Source: Candidatus Brachybacterium merdigallinarum
GTDB lineage: Bacteria; Actinomycetota; Actinomycetes; Actinomycetales; Dermabacteraceae
Direction of reading: 5' to 3'
Assembly (NCBI GenBank): GCA_019115335.1
Contig: DXDT01000222.1
Coordinates: forward strand, 1-36,980
Length of the DNA: 36,980 nt
The position numbers and the translations under genes were made by a program. A model generated the notes under the pieces. The model made no database searches, had not been told where the DNA came from, and saw nothing but the letters and a program-made list of their open reading frames with translations. Below, in pieces: positions 26,201 through 31,808 of this stretch. The first letter of the stretch is position 1, and the number at the start of each line of letters is the position of its first letter.

Positions 26201-26492
26201 CACCCGGATCGGGCCGATCGCCGTGCGAGGAGTGATCGACGCGGTCTTCCCCGACCCCGACGGCGAGGACGGGGTGATGATCCTGGACTGGAAGACCGGC
26301 CACACGCCGCGTTCAGCGGAGCTGCGGGCCCGCTCCCTGCAGCTGTCGCTCTACCGCATCGCCTGGCACGAGCAGACCGGGATGCCGCTGTCGCGGATCC
26401 GCACGGCCTTCCACTTCGTCCCCGACGGGATCACGCACGAGGTGCGGAGCCATCCCTCCCGGGATCGGATCCTCCGGCGTCTGCAGAGCTGA
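23292..26492 (+). CDS. adnA: AdnA subunit of AdnAB helicase-nuclease
   Basis: A 1066-residue SF1A helicase with a C-terminal RecB-type nuclease. All motor motifs are intact: Q-motif region PPTAEQTAVIEAP, Walker A VVAGAGSGKTE (Lys42), TFTRKAAHELAERI, Walker B VVLLDEFQDTS, GDPQQAIYGWRGA, the arginine motif STSWRNDEAVL, TMHSAKGLEWDLV and RLMYVAVTRARRHL. The nuclease blocks are RGTAFHSWLEHRF, VRGVIDAVF, MILDWKTGHT and LQLSLYRIAWHEQ. ATG 23292 overlaps the adnB stop by four bases, giving coupled 1:1 synthesis of the heterodimer. The 3' end overlaps the convergent phosphotransferase gene by 62 bp, which is long. Together with AdnB it acts on broken chromosome ends before recombination. Confidence 0.94.
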   Translation: MRFSALQLAQLLDQPPPTAEQTAVIEAPMEPMLVVAGAGSGKTETMASRVVWLIANEIVQPRQVLGLTFTRKAAHELAERITARLATLAAALRAEGLSVPAGLDTGGDSLIGQRPLIHTYNGFALDLVREHALSLGIDPEAAMLSTSASWQLAHSLIESWDDSLDLDASPATLTAALLSLTSSLADHLVTPGQLAAHLREMHAHLSGIPLQVEGRRRVTPKKVAAVLTALESRLALIPPLERFGEVRAERSTLDFADQVSLAARVAREVPTARDLARRMHRVVLLDEFQDTSIAQLQMLTDLFGPCHPACAVGDPQQAIYGWRGASAASLAGFAKAFATPDRAVLQRTLSTSWRNDEAVLAVANRLAAPLRAGSAAVEIPELRPRPGAGEGAVHLIEAADEISEARAIGRWILRRRAEHDPRHDPEHDPGQHEVRTAAVLVRARRQIPALVEGLEAEGLRTEVVGLGGLLHRPEVADVRALLLAAHDPGRGDALMRLLTGPRIRLGARDLAVLGAWSGREGSLIDAVDVLPPQDWSDRSGRRLSSTGRDRLLQLQQLMRGIRRQLHLPLPDLITAAVRALDVDLALLEQQAGTRALADLEALRTHAAEFERTAARPDLGAYLDLLEISEDEEAGLAVTAAPEDAADPAAVTLVTMHSAKGLEWDLVAVAGLTEGSVPSYDLRRAKVDEAGRVRVPASGWLGPLATASLPSSLRGDAETLPQLAWAEADTQVDAEEIIEQFHLDQGEESLREDRRLMYVAVTRARRHLLLSSAAWRSGLRAPRTRSRYLTEVADLVPAQLSEREEVPEENPLEKETAVAVWPPAPGEAEAERSRAAALIAEVPQQEISDPQLAEVVRRAIRDLEERAAVPEVHSPARLSASQLVRQAQDPQDAALDLLRPLPRRPSAAASRGTAFHSWLEHRFDAATLLDLDDLLEDEEDDPALDTQALREAFLASPWAERTPLAVEHPVLTRIGPIAVRGVIDAVFPDPDGEDGVMILDWKTGHTPRSAELRARSLQLSLYRIAWHEQTGMPLSRIRTAFHFVPDGITHEVRSHPSRDRILRRLQS

Positions 26493-27441
26493 CCTCGGAG
26501 CTGAGCTCCTCGAAGGTCCGCTCGGCCTCCTCACGCGCCAGCTGCGCCAGGTCCCGATCCAGATCAGCGATCATCCCTTGCGCATCGGCGATGATCTCCT
26601 CATCGCCCACGTCCAGCCCGTGCAGCAGCCATTCGGCGAGGGCGAACTCCCCGAGCGCCTGGGCCCGCTCGAGCAGCCGCGGATGCGTGGCCGTGGGCAG
26701 CTCCTTGCGGTACGCGGCATAGAGATCGTCGAACCGCTCGGGCTCGAGCGCACTGATCAACCAGGCCAGATCCGACGCCGGATCCGCGACCCGCGCCGAG
26801 GACCAGTCCCGCACCGCGCTGATCCGGTCCCCGGAGCGGAACAGGCTCTCCTCGGACAGATCCCCGTGCACGAACTGCGGGGTGAAGTCCCACAGCTCCT
26901 CGTCGGCCAGCAGGTCGCCCCACCGCTGCGCGACCGCGGTGGGCAGATGGTCGCCCTCCCGGACCCGGGCGATCCGCTGGGACTGCTGCTCGTGCAGCAC
27001 CTCCGTGGTGAAGGACTCCACCCCCGCCGCCTCCCCGGCGTAGCGGGGCACGGTGTGGATCCGGGCGAGGACCTGACCCAGCGAACGGGCCAGCTCCGCG
27101 GAGGCGCCGAGATCATCGAGCATCAGCGGCGCCCCTGCGGGGGCCGCCGTCACGGCGGCACGGCCACCCTCGGCGAGCTTCACGAAGCCCAGCACCGGCG
27201 GGATCACCCCCTGGAGGGGCGTGCCGGTGAGATGGTCGGCGACCCGGAGGTCCCGCTCCATCTGCACCCCGGCCGCCGTCGTCGACGGCGAGGTGACCAC
27301 CACCCGGCGACCGTCCTCGCCGACGACTCCGGCGACGTCCACGTCCTCGAGCGGGGTCGCGATCGAGGAGGTCCGCACCGGGACCAGCCCGGGGACCGCC
27401 GCCGCCGCGAGCGCTGCCAGTGAGTAGGAGTTGCGATGCAC
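26431..27441 (-). CDS. Aminoglycoside phosphotransferase-like kinase
   Basis: A 336-residue APH-family small-molecule kinase-like protein. The catalytic loop is FVHGDLSEESLF with the base Asp, but the usual magnesium-binding Asn (HGDLxxxN) is Ser. The DFG-like segment is AVRDWSSARVADPASDLAWL. The N-lobe is weak and without a clear Walker-like lysine. The substrate is unknown; aminoglycoside resistance should not be assumed. GTG 27441 is preceded at six bases by TACGGT, indicating a leaderless mRNA, and the promoter is back to back with that of nudC. The C-terminal helix is very acidic (EEAERTFEELSSEVSSADAG), and this end overlaps adnA antisense. A gene of this type between adnA and nudC is, from memory, common in actinobacteria. 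Confidence 0.85.
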   Translation of the reverse strand: MHRNSYSLAALAAAAVPGLVPVRTSSIATPLEDVDVAGVVGEDGRRVVVTSPSTTAAGVQMERDLRVADHLTGTPLQGVIPPVLGFVKLAEGGRAAVTAAPAGAPLMLDDLGASAELARSLGQVLARIHTVPRYAGEAAGVESFTTEVLHEQQSQRIARVREGDHLPTAVAQRWGDLLADEELWDFTPQFVHGDLSEESLFRSGDRISAVRDWSSARVADPASDLAWLISALEPERFDDLYAAYRKELPTATHPRLLERAQALGEFALAEWLLHGLDVGDEEIIADAQGMIADLDRDLAQLAREEAERTFEELSSEVSSADAGGSDPGRDGSAPRA

Positions 27442-27447
27442 CCTGAC

Positions 27448-27453
27448 ACCGTA
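27448..27453 (-). promoter_or_regulatory. Leaderless -10 box of phosphotransferase gene
   Basis: On the minus strand TACGGT is followed by six bases and the GTG at 27441. It is 24 bp from the divergent nudC -10 box. Confidence 0.5.
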
Positions 27454-27477
27454 CCCGCCGGATGTCGCCGTGCCTCG

Positions 27478-27483
27478 TAGGCT
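27478..27483 (+). promoter_or_regulatory. Leaderless -10 box of nudC-uvrD2
   Basis: TAGGCT is followed by seven bases and the ATG at 27491, without a Shine-Dalgarno match. It would drive both nudC and the overlapping uvrD2. Confidence 0.55.
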
Positions 27484-27490
27484 GGTGGGC

Positions 27491-28411
27491 ATGGCGAACG
27501 TTCGAGGCCCCCATCTGCGCACCCCTCTCACCCTCCTGCACTCCGATCGCGATGCGCTGGAGCGCGACGACCCCGCGATCCTCGCGCCCGGGGAGGATGC
27601 CCGCTACCTGGTCACCCGGGCCGGGGCGGCGGCGATGACCGAACGGGAGGACTCCGTCCTCCAGCTCGACCTCGAGACCGAGGACCCCCGCGCCGCCACC
27701 ACGGAGATGCTGGTGTTCCTGGGCCGGCGCGACGGGCACCGGATCCTCGCCGCGGAGATCGCCGAGCCCAGCCCCGAGCTCGACCTGCCCGGCCGTGATC
27801 TGCGGGACCTGCGCCGGGTGGCGCAGCATCTGGACCCGGCCGACGCCGACCTCGCGCTCGCCGCCGTGTCCATGGGGTCCTGGCACCGCGTCACCCGCCA
27901 CTGCCCGCAGTGCGGTGGCGCGCTGGATCCGGAGATGGGCGGCTGGGTGCTGCGCTGCCGGGAGGAGGGCAGCGAGCACTTCCCCCGCACCGACCCCGCG
28001 GTGATCATGGCGGTCCGCGACGGCGATGATCGCCTGCTGCTGGCCCGCAACGCCCACTTCCCCGACCGCTTCCACTCCGTGCTGGCGGGCTTCGTGGAAC
28101 CGGGGGAGACCCTCGAGGGAGCGGTGATCCGCGAGGTCGCCGAGGAGGTCGGCGTCGTCGTCGACGAGGTGCAGTACGTCGGCTCCCAGCCCTGGCCGTT
28201 CCCGCGCTCGCTGATGCTGGGATTCCGCGCCTGGGTGCCGGGGGCGGCCGCGCTCTCCCTGCAGGACGAGGAGATCGCGGAGGCGCGGTGGTTCAGCCGC
28301 GAGGAGTACACGGCCGCGGTGGAGCAGGGGGACATCGAGGTGCCCTCCGGCTCCTCCCTGGGCCGCGCCCTCATCGACGACTGGCTGGACGGCAGCGAGC
28401 ACGGTGAGTGA
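27491..28411 (+). CDS. nudC: NAD(H) pyrophosphatase / NAD-decapping NUDIX hydrolase
   Basis: A 306-residue NUDIX enzyme that cleaves NADH to NMNH and AMP and, in studied bacteria, removes NAD caps from RNA 5' ends. The zinc-ribbon has Cys138, Cys141 (HCPQCGG) and Cys156; the fourth ligand position has no cysteine, and His163 (CREEGSEHFPR) may substitute. The Nudix box from about residue 200 is GFVEPGETLEG followed by REVAEEVGV. The NADH-pyrophosphatase signature SQPWPFPRSLM follows. The start ATG 27491 is defined by the TAGGCT box. The last eight bases overlap the GTG start of uvrD2. NudC next to UvrD2 is conserved in mycobacteria (Rv3199c-Rv3198c, from memory). Confidence 0.94.
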   Translation: MANVRGPHLRTPLTLLHSDRDALERDDPAILAPGEDARYLVTRAGAAAMTEREDSVLQLDLETEDPRAATTEMLVFLGRRDGHRILAAEIAEPSPELDLPGRDLRDLRRVAQHLDPADADLALAAVSMGSWHRVTRHCPQCGGALDPEMGGWVLRCREEGSEHFPRTDPAVIMAVRDGDDRLLLARNAHFPDRFHSVLAGFVEPGETLEGAVIREVAEEVGVVVDEVQYVGSQPWPFPRSLMLGFRAWVPGAAALSLQDEEIAEARWFSREEYTAAVEQGDIEVPSGSSLGRALIDDWLDGSEHGE

Positions 28412-30473
28412 ACGGCTGCTGGAAGCGCTGGACCCGGAGCAGCGCGAGGCGGCCAGCAGCTTCGGTGCCCCGCTCTGCGTGCTCGCCGGCGCCGGCACCG
28501 GGAAGACCCGCGCCATCACCCACCGCATCGCCTACGGGGTGGACACGGGGCAGCTGAACCCCCGCCATGTGCTGGCGGTGACGTTCACCGCGAAGGCCGC
28601 CGCGGAGATGCGCTCCCGGCTGCGCGACCTCGGGGTGCCCGCCGTGCAGGCTCGCACCTTCCACTCCGCGGCCCTGCGCCAGCTGCGCCACTTCTGGCCG
28701 CGCGTGGTCGGGGGAGCGGTGCCGGAGATCCTGCCCCAGAAGTACGCCGGAGTGGCGGAGGCCTGCCAGCGTCTGCACATGAGCGTGGACCGGGCCGCTC
28801 TGCGCGACATCGTCGCCGAGGTGGAGTGGTCCCGGGTGGCGATGCTCACCCCGGAGGCCTACCCGCAGGCCGCCGAGCAGTCGCAGCGCCCGGGCGTCGC
28901 CGGCTTCGACGCCCGCTCGATCGCCCGCATCCTCACCCAGTACGAGGAGGTGAAGAAGGAGAAGGGCGTGATCGACTTCGAGGACGTGCTGCTGCACATG
29001 GTCGGCTTCCTCACCGAGCGCTCCGACGTCGCCCGCGAGGTCCGCTCCCAGTACAAGCACTTCGTGGTCGACGAGTACCAGGACGTCTCCCCGCTGCAGC
29101 ACTCCCTGCTGCGGCTGTGGCTGGGCACCTCGGACGATCTCTGCGTGGTGGGCGATGCGGCCCAGACCATCTACACCTTCGCCGGGGCGAGAGCGTCCTA
29201 CCTGCTCGACTTCGGCAAGGAGTTCAAGCGCGCCCGCACCATCCGGCTGGAGCGAAACTACCGCTCCACCCCGCAGATCGTCCGGATGGCCAACACCGTG
29301 CTGGACGGGGCCCAGGGCCGCACCAAGGCCCACCGCCTCACCCTGGTCTCCCAGCGGGAGGCGGGACCGCCCCCGATCGTCGAGTCCTATCCCGATGACA
29401 CCGCCGAGGCGACCGGGGTCGCCGAGCGCATCGCCCAGCAGCTGGCCGCGGGGCGCCCTGCCTCCGACATCGCGATCCTTTTCCGCACCAATAGCCAGTC
29501 CGAGGCCTTCGAGGATGCGCTGACCGCGCAGGGCATCGGGTACCTGGTGCGCGGCGGGGACCGCTTCTTCTCCCGCCAGGAGGTGCGCCGTGCCATGGTC
29601 GCGCTGCGTGCGGCGACGCGTGTCGAGCAGATCGCCCCCGACCGCGCCGTGCGGGACGTGCTGGGCCAGCTCGGCTGGTCCCCGGAGCCCCCCACCTCCA
29701 CCGGCGCTGTCAAGGACCAGTGGGATTCCCTGAACGCGCTGGTGTCCCTGGCGGACACCGTCCTGGCTCGGGAGGGCACGGGACTGGTCGATGTGGTGCG
29801 CGAGCTCGAGGAGCGGGCCGAGGCGCAGTCCGCCCCGGTCGTGGACGGTGTCACCCTCGCCTCCGTGCACGCCGCCAAGGGTCTTGAATGGCCGGTCGTC
29901 CACGTGGTCGGCGTCAGCGACGGCCTGCTGCCGATCTCGATGGCGCAGACCCCCGCCGAGATCGAGGAGGAGCGGCGCCTGTTCTACGTCGCCCTCACCC
30001 GCGCCCGGGACCTGCTGACCGTCTCCTGGGCCGCCGCCCGCACCCCCGGTGCCCGCGGCTCCCGGAAGCCCTCACGATTCCTCGACGGCGTGCTCGATCA
30101 TCCCGACACCGCCCGCACCGCCCCGGGCGCCTCCCCGCGCCGCACCGGTCGGCGCAGCGCCACCGTGTACAGCGAATGCCGGGTGTGCGGGCAGGGTCTG
30201 GTCACCGCCCGCGAGCAGCGCACCGGCCGCCACGCCGGCTGCCCCGCGGGCGGGAACGGGAACCTGGCCGGTGCGCTGCGCAGCTGGCGGCGGGAGGAGG
30301 CGGCCTCGCTGGGCGCCCCCGCCTACGCCGTGCTGACCGACGCCACCCTGGAGGCGATCGCCGAGCGTCGGCCGACCACCGAGCAGGAGCTGCTCGCCAT
30401 CCCCGGGATGGGACCGGTGAAGATCGACCGCTACGGCGCCCGGATCCTCGCCCTCCTCGCCGCACAGGAGTGA
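28404..30473 (+). CDS. uvrD2: UvrD2-type DNA helicase with HRDC domain
   Basis: A 689-residue SF1A 3'-5' DNA helicase. Motifs are LAGAGTGKTRAITHRI (Walker A, residues 28-43), FTAKAAAEMRSRL, VVDEYQDVSPLQ, GDAAQTIYTFAGA, ERNYRSTPQIV, SVHAAKGLEWPVV and RLFYVALTRAR. A zinc-like knuckle follows: Cys592, Cys595, then His610 and Cys613, where mycobacterial UvrD2 as I recall it has four cysteines. An HRDC domain closes the protein (TTEQELLAIPGMGPVKIDRY). The GTG start at 28404 lies in the end of nudC with an 8-bp overlap, so the two are co-translated. In mycobacteria UvrD2 is essential as protein, although its ATPase is not, which I state from memory. Confidence 0.95.
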   Translation: MSERLLEALDPEQREAASSFGAPLCVLAGAGTGKTRAITHRIAYGVDTGQLNPRHVLAVTFTAKAAAEMRSRLRDLGVPAVQARTFHSAALRQLRHFWPRVVGGAVPEILPQKYAGVAEACQRLHMSVDRAALRDIVAEVEWSRVAMLTPEAYPQAAEQSQRPGVAGFDARSIARILTQYEEVKKEKGVIDFEDVLLHMVGFLTERSDVAREVRSQYKHFVVDEYQDVSPLQHSLLRLWLGTSDDLCVVGDAAQTIYTFAGARASYLLDFGKEFKRARTIRLERNYRSTPQIVRMANTVLDGAQGRTKAHRLTLVSQREAGPPPIVESYPDDTAEATGVAERIAQQLAAGRPASDIAILFRTNSQSEAFEDALTAQGIGYLVRGGDRFFSRQEVRRAMVALRAATRVEQIAPDRAVRDVLGQLGWSPEPPTSTGAVKDQWDSLNALVSLADTVLAREGTGLVDVVRELEERAEAQSAPVVDGVTLASVHAAKGLEWPVVHVVGVSDGLLPISMAQTPAEIEEERRLFYVALTRARDLLTVSWAAARTPGARGSRKPSRFLDGVLDHPDTARTAPGASPRRTGRRSATVYSECRVCGQGLVTAREQRTGRHAGCPAGGNGNLAGALRSWRREEAASLGAPAYAVLTDATLEAIAERRPTTEQELLAIPGMGPVKIDRYGARILALLAAQE

Positions 30474-30499
30474 GCAGGAATCAGCGAAACCGCAGGTCA

Positions 30500-30536
30500 A
30501 AAAATAGATGGCGCGTCTTGACCGACGCTGTAGACT
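30500..30536 (+). promoter_or_regulatory. whiB7 promoter with AT-rich WhiB7-type box
   Basis: An A/T run AAAAATA (30500-30506) stands out in very GC-rich surroundings, immediately upstream of a poor -35 region (TGGCGC, 30509-30514) and 24 bases before the -10 box TAGACT (30531-30536). WhiB7 is known to activate its own promoter through an AT-rich element next to the -35. Transcription would start near 30543 and give a leader of about 220 nt. Confidence 0.55.
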
Positions 30537-30606
30537 CGTAGTCGTCCAATGTCCAGGTCGTGACCCGGGAGACCGGGGAGCGTGCAGCAGAGAGGGGGTG
30601 GCACCA

Positions 30607-30693
30607 GTGATCGATATCAGGAATCTCGCGGATACCGCAGCCCGGCGCCGCCCCGTCGGCGCGCCCGATCCGCTGGTGCTCACCCTGGACTGA
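30607..30693 (+). CDS. whiB7 leader peptide (upstream ORF, 28 aa)
   Basis: A short frame GTG 30607 to TGA 30693 in the whiB7 leader, with a purine-rich ribosome binding site (GAGGGGG) before it. It encodes 28 residues, including IDIRNLADTAARRRPVGAPD and the end PLVLTLD. It ends 69 nt before whiB7. Leaders with a translated upstream ORF are known for whiB7 in mycobacteria and other actinobacteria, where ribosome stalling by antibiotics relieves attenuation. The ORF ends directly against a hairpin (30694-30706), the geometry expected for such control. Translation itself is not proven by the sequence alone. A tiny four-codon frame also starts at ATG 30549. Confidence 0.55.
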   Translation: MIDIRNLADTAARRRPVGAPDPLVLTLD

Positions 30694-30741
30694 CGAGGTC
30701 TCCTCGCTCTCGGTCGGGCAGCACCGCAGCCGCCCCGATCG
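30694..30741 (+). other. Paired hairpins in whiB7 leader (candidate attenuator)
   Basis: CGAGG and CCTCG (30694-30706) form a 5-bp stem with a three-base loop just after the leader-peptide stop. A second 8-bp stem pairs 30711-30718 with 30734-30741 (one G-T pair). The second lies 21 nt before the whiB7 ATG. There is no T-tract. A stalled ribosome on the leader ORF would disturb at least the first stem. Confidence 0.4.
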
Positions 30742-30762
30742 ACATTCGACAGCAGCGAGACG

Positions 30763-31047
30763 ATGACTTCACTCTTCACCCCCTTCAGCACCACCCGTAC
30801 GGCGGCGCCCGCACACCTGCTGCCCTGCCATGACACGGAGGCTGCGGACCTCTTCTTCTCCGAGCGGCCCGCCGACCTCGAGACCGCGAAGACCCTGTGC
30901 GCGGACTGCCCTCTGATCCAGGAATGCCGTCAGGGGGCACTGGATCGCGGCGAGCCATGGGGCGTCTGGGGCGGCGCGATCTTCGACGACGGCCGCATCA
31001 TCGCGGTCAAGCGCGGACGGGGCCGCCCCCGCAAGAACGCCGCCTGA
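30763..31047 (+). CDS. whiB7: WhiB7 iron-sulfur transcriptional regulator
   Basis: A 94-residue regulator of intrinsic resistance to ribosome-targeting antibiotics. The four cluster cysteines are Cys22, Cys46, Cys49 and Cys55 (LLPCHD; TLCADCPLIQECRQGA). The sigma-factor contact turn is EPWGVWGG (64-71), and the C-terminal AT-hook is KRGRGRPRK, which is the feature that separates WhiB7 from other WhiB proteins. It binds the primary sigma factor and AT-rich promoter DNA. The ribosome binding site is weak (GCGAGA), which fits leader-dependent expression. Position downstream of uvrD2 matches mycobacteria. A 19-bp hairpin closes the unit. Confidence 0.96.
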   Translation: MTSLFTPFSTTRTAAPAHLLPCHDTEAADLFFSERPADLETAKTLCADCPLIQECRQGALDRGEPWGVWGGAIFDDGRIIAVKRGRGRPRKNAA

Positions 31048-31081
31048 ACCGCCCGGCACCGGGCCTCGGGACGGAACGAGA

Positions 31082-31126
31082 ACGAGGAGGGGCGAGGCAC
31101 CGACATAGTGCCTCGCCCCTCCTCGT
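31082..31126. terminator. Long perfect hairpin terminator after whiB7
   Basis: A perfect 19-bp inverted repeat (31082-31100 and 31108-31126) with a seven-base loop CGACATA sits between convergent whiB7 and the DUF5679 gene. The stem begins ACGAGGAGGGGCGAGGCAC. It has no T-tract but is the strongest hairpin at a convergent junction here, so a bidirectional terminator is likely. Confidence 0.8.
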
Positions 31127-31179
31127 CCGCTCACAGGCTCCGCAGAGCCGTACGCGAGCGTGGTCGCGCCGTGGGCGGA

Positions 31180-31338
31180 TCAGGCCTTGCCGAGGATCCG
31201 GTTGAGCTTGGTGCTGCACTCGGGGCAGACGCCCTTGGCCATGCGACGACCGTTGGAGACGACCACGTCACCGGTGGCCTCCCGCTTCTCCCGGCACTTC
31301 ACGCAGTAGAACTCTCCGGTCCAGGTCTCGTCAGCCAT
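31180..31338 (-). CDS. DUF5679 zinc-ribbon-like small protein (52 aa)
   Basis: A short minus-strand gene from ATG 31338 to TGA 31180. It encodes 52 residues with two CxxC pairs, FYCVKCREKRE and GVCPECSTKL, separated by a basic turn SNGRRMAKG. This four-cysteine layout is a zinc ribbon or rubredoxin-like knuckle and matches the small DUF5679 family as I know it. GAGGAG at 31344-31349 (minus strand) is a good ribosome binding site. Function is unknown. A zinc-binding protein next to WhiB7 and after UvrD2 appears to be a conserved arrangement in this order, from memory. It converges on whiB7 across the long hairpin. Confidence 0.88.
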   Translation of the reverse strand: MADETWTGEFYCVKCREKREATGDVVVSNGRRMAKGVCPECSTKLNRILGKA

Positions 31339-31411
31339 ACCCGCTCCTCACGATGTGTCTTTCAGGGACAGTGGACCGCACCCTGTGCGGGAGCGATCGC
31401 AACAGCTCACC

Positions 31412-31417
31412 ACTGTA
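31412..31417 (-). promoter_or_regulatory. -10 box of DUF5679 gene
   Basis: Minus-strand TACAGT fits TANNNT; initiation near 31405 gives a leader of about 67 nt ending in a good ribosome binding site. No clear -35. Confidence 0.35.
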
Positions 31418-31430
31418 ACGGGCAAAAGGA

Positions 31431-31495
31431 TGGCCCGTCGCACGCTTCGGGTTCAGGGGGCTCCGCAGAGCCGAGGAAGTGCGTGCGACGGGCCA
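31431..31495. repeat. 15-bp perfect inverted repeat with nested hairpin
   Basis: TGGCCCGTCGCACGC (31431-31445) and its exact complement GCGTGCGACGGGCCA (31481-31495) enclose 35 bases. These include a second perfect stem GGCTC/GAGCC (31459-31463, 31468-31472). It sits upstream of the DUF5679 -10 box, so it is not in that gene's transcript. Confidence 0.8.
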
Positions 31496-31536
31496 GCGTC
31501 GCGGCCCGCCAGGCAGCGATCATGTTCCTTCGGGCC

Positions 31537-31610
31537 GTGGAACCCCGGGGGCGCTCAGCACCACGCGCACCTTCCCCGTGTGCGTCCTGCTAGTTATCCC
31601 GGGGTTCCAC
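31537..31610. ncRNA. Long rod-like hairpin, candidate structured RNA
   Basis: GTGGAACCCCGGG (31537-31549) pairs perfectly with CCCGGGGTTCCAC (31598-31610). Inside it AGCA pairs with TGCT (31557-31560, 31588-31591), and ACGCGCAC pairs with GTGTGCGT (31563-31570, 31578-31585; one G-T pair) around the loop CTTCCCC. GTTCC also occurs at 31524-31528 and 31610-31615, allowing alternative pairing. The structure is seen directly; transcription is not shown, and a DNA-level element or terminator is equally possible. Confidence 0.35.
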
Positions 31611-31808
31611 GTTCCCGGAAACCTAACGGGTCGATGCCCGGAAGGTCAAAGAGATCTCGGGGACCCGTTGTGGATGCACGGTGCATGGCGCCGCTCCCAC
31701 TGTGGAGGAACCGCCATCCACCGCCGCACACGGGCCCTGACGTGCAAGTTCCCAGTGCACAGCTGTGGACGAACTTTTTGCTGACACTTCCGTGGCACGC
31801 TGGTCCCC

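Larger units (their letters stand above)
31339..31808. other. 470-bp non-coding divergent region
   Basis: No convincing gene lies between the DUF5679 gene and the YgjP-type peptidase gene. The stretch contains the DUF5679 promoter, two long inverted repeats (31431-31495 and 31537-31610), a smaller nested hairpin (ACAGTG at 31368-31373 with CACTGT at 31411-31416), a 13-bp palindrome ATGCACGGTGCAT at 31674-31686, the palindrome CACAGCTGTG at 31758-31767 and three TGTGGA hexamers between 31670 and 31770. Confidence 0.6.

Noticed and set aside
23004..26303. Very long minus-strand open frames opposite adnA and adnB (also 20098-23235)
   Set aside because: They are antisense shadows typical of GC-rich genes: Gly/Val/Gln-rich compositional translations without domains, opposite well-recognised helicase-nuclease genes.
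30518..30523. TTGACC as the -35 box of whiB7
   Set aside because: The only good -10 (TAGACT, 30531) is seven bases downstream, which is too close, and no TANNNT lies at 16-18 bases spacing from TTGACC.
31108..31593. Plus-strand open frames across 31108-31600
   Set aside because: They cross the terminator, run antisense to the DUF5679 gene and pass through long inverted repeats; no ribosome binding site or domain supports them.
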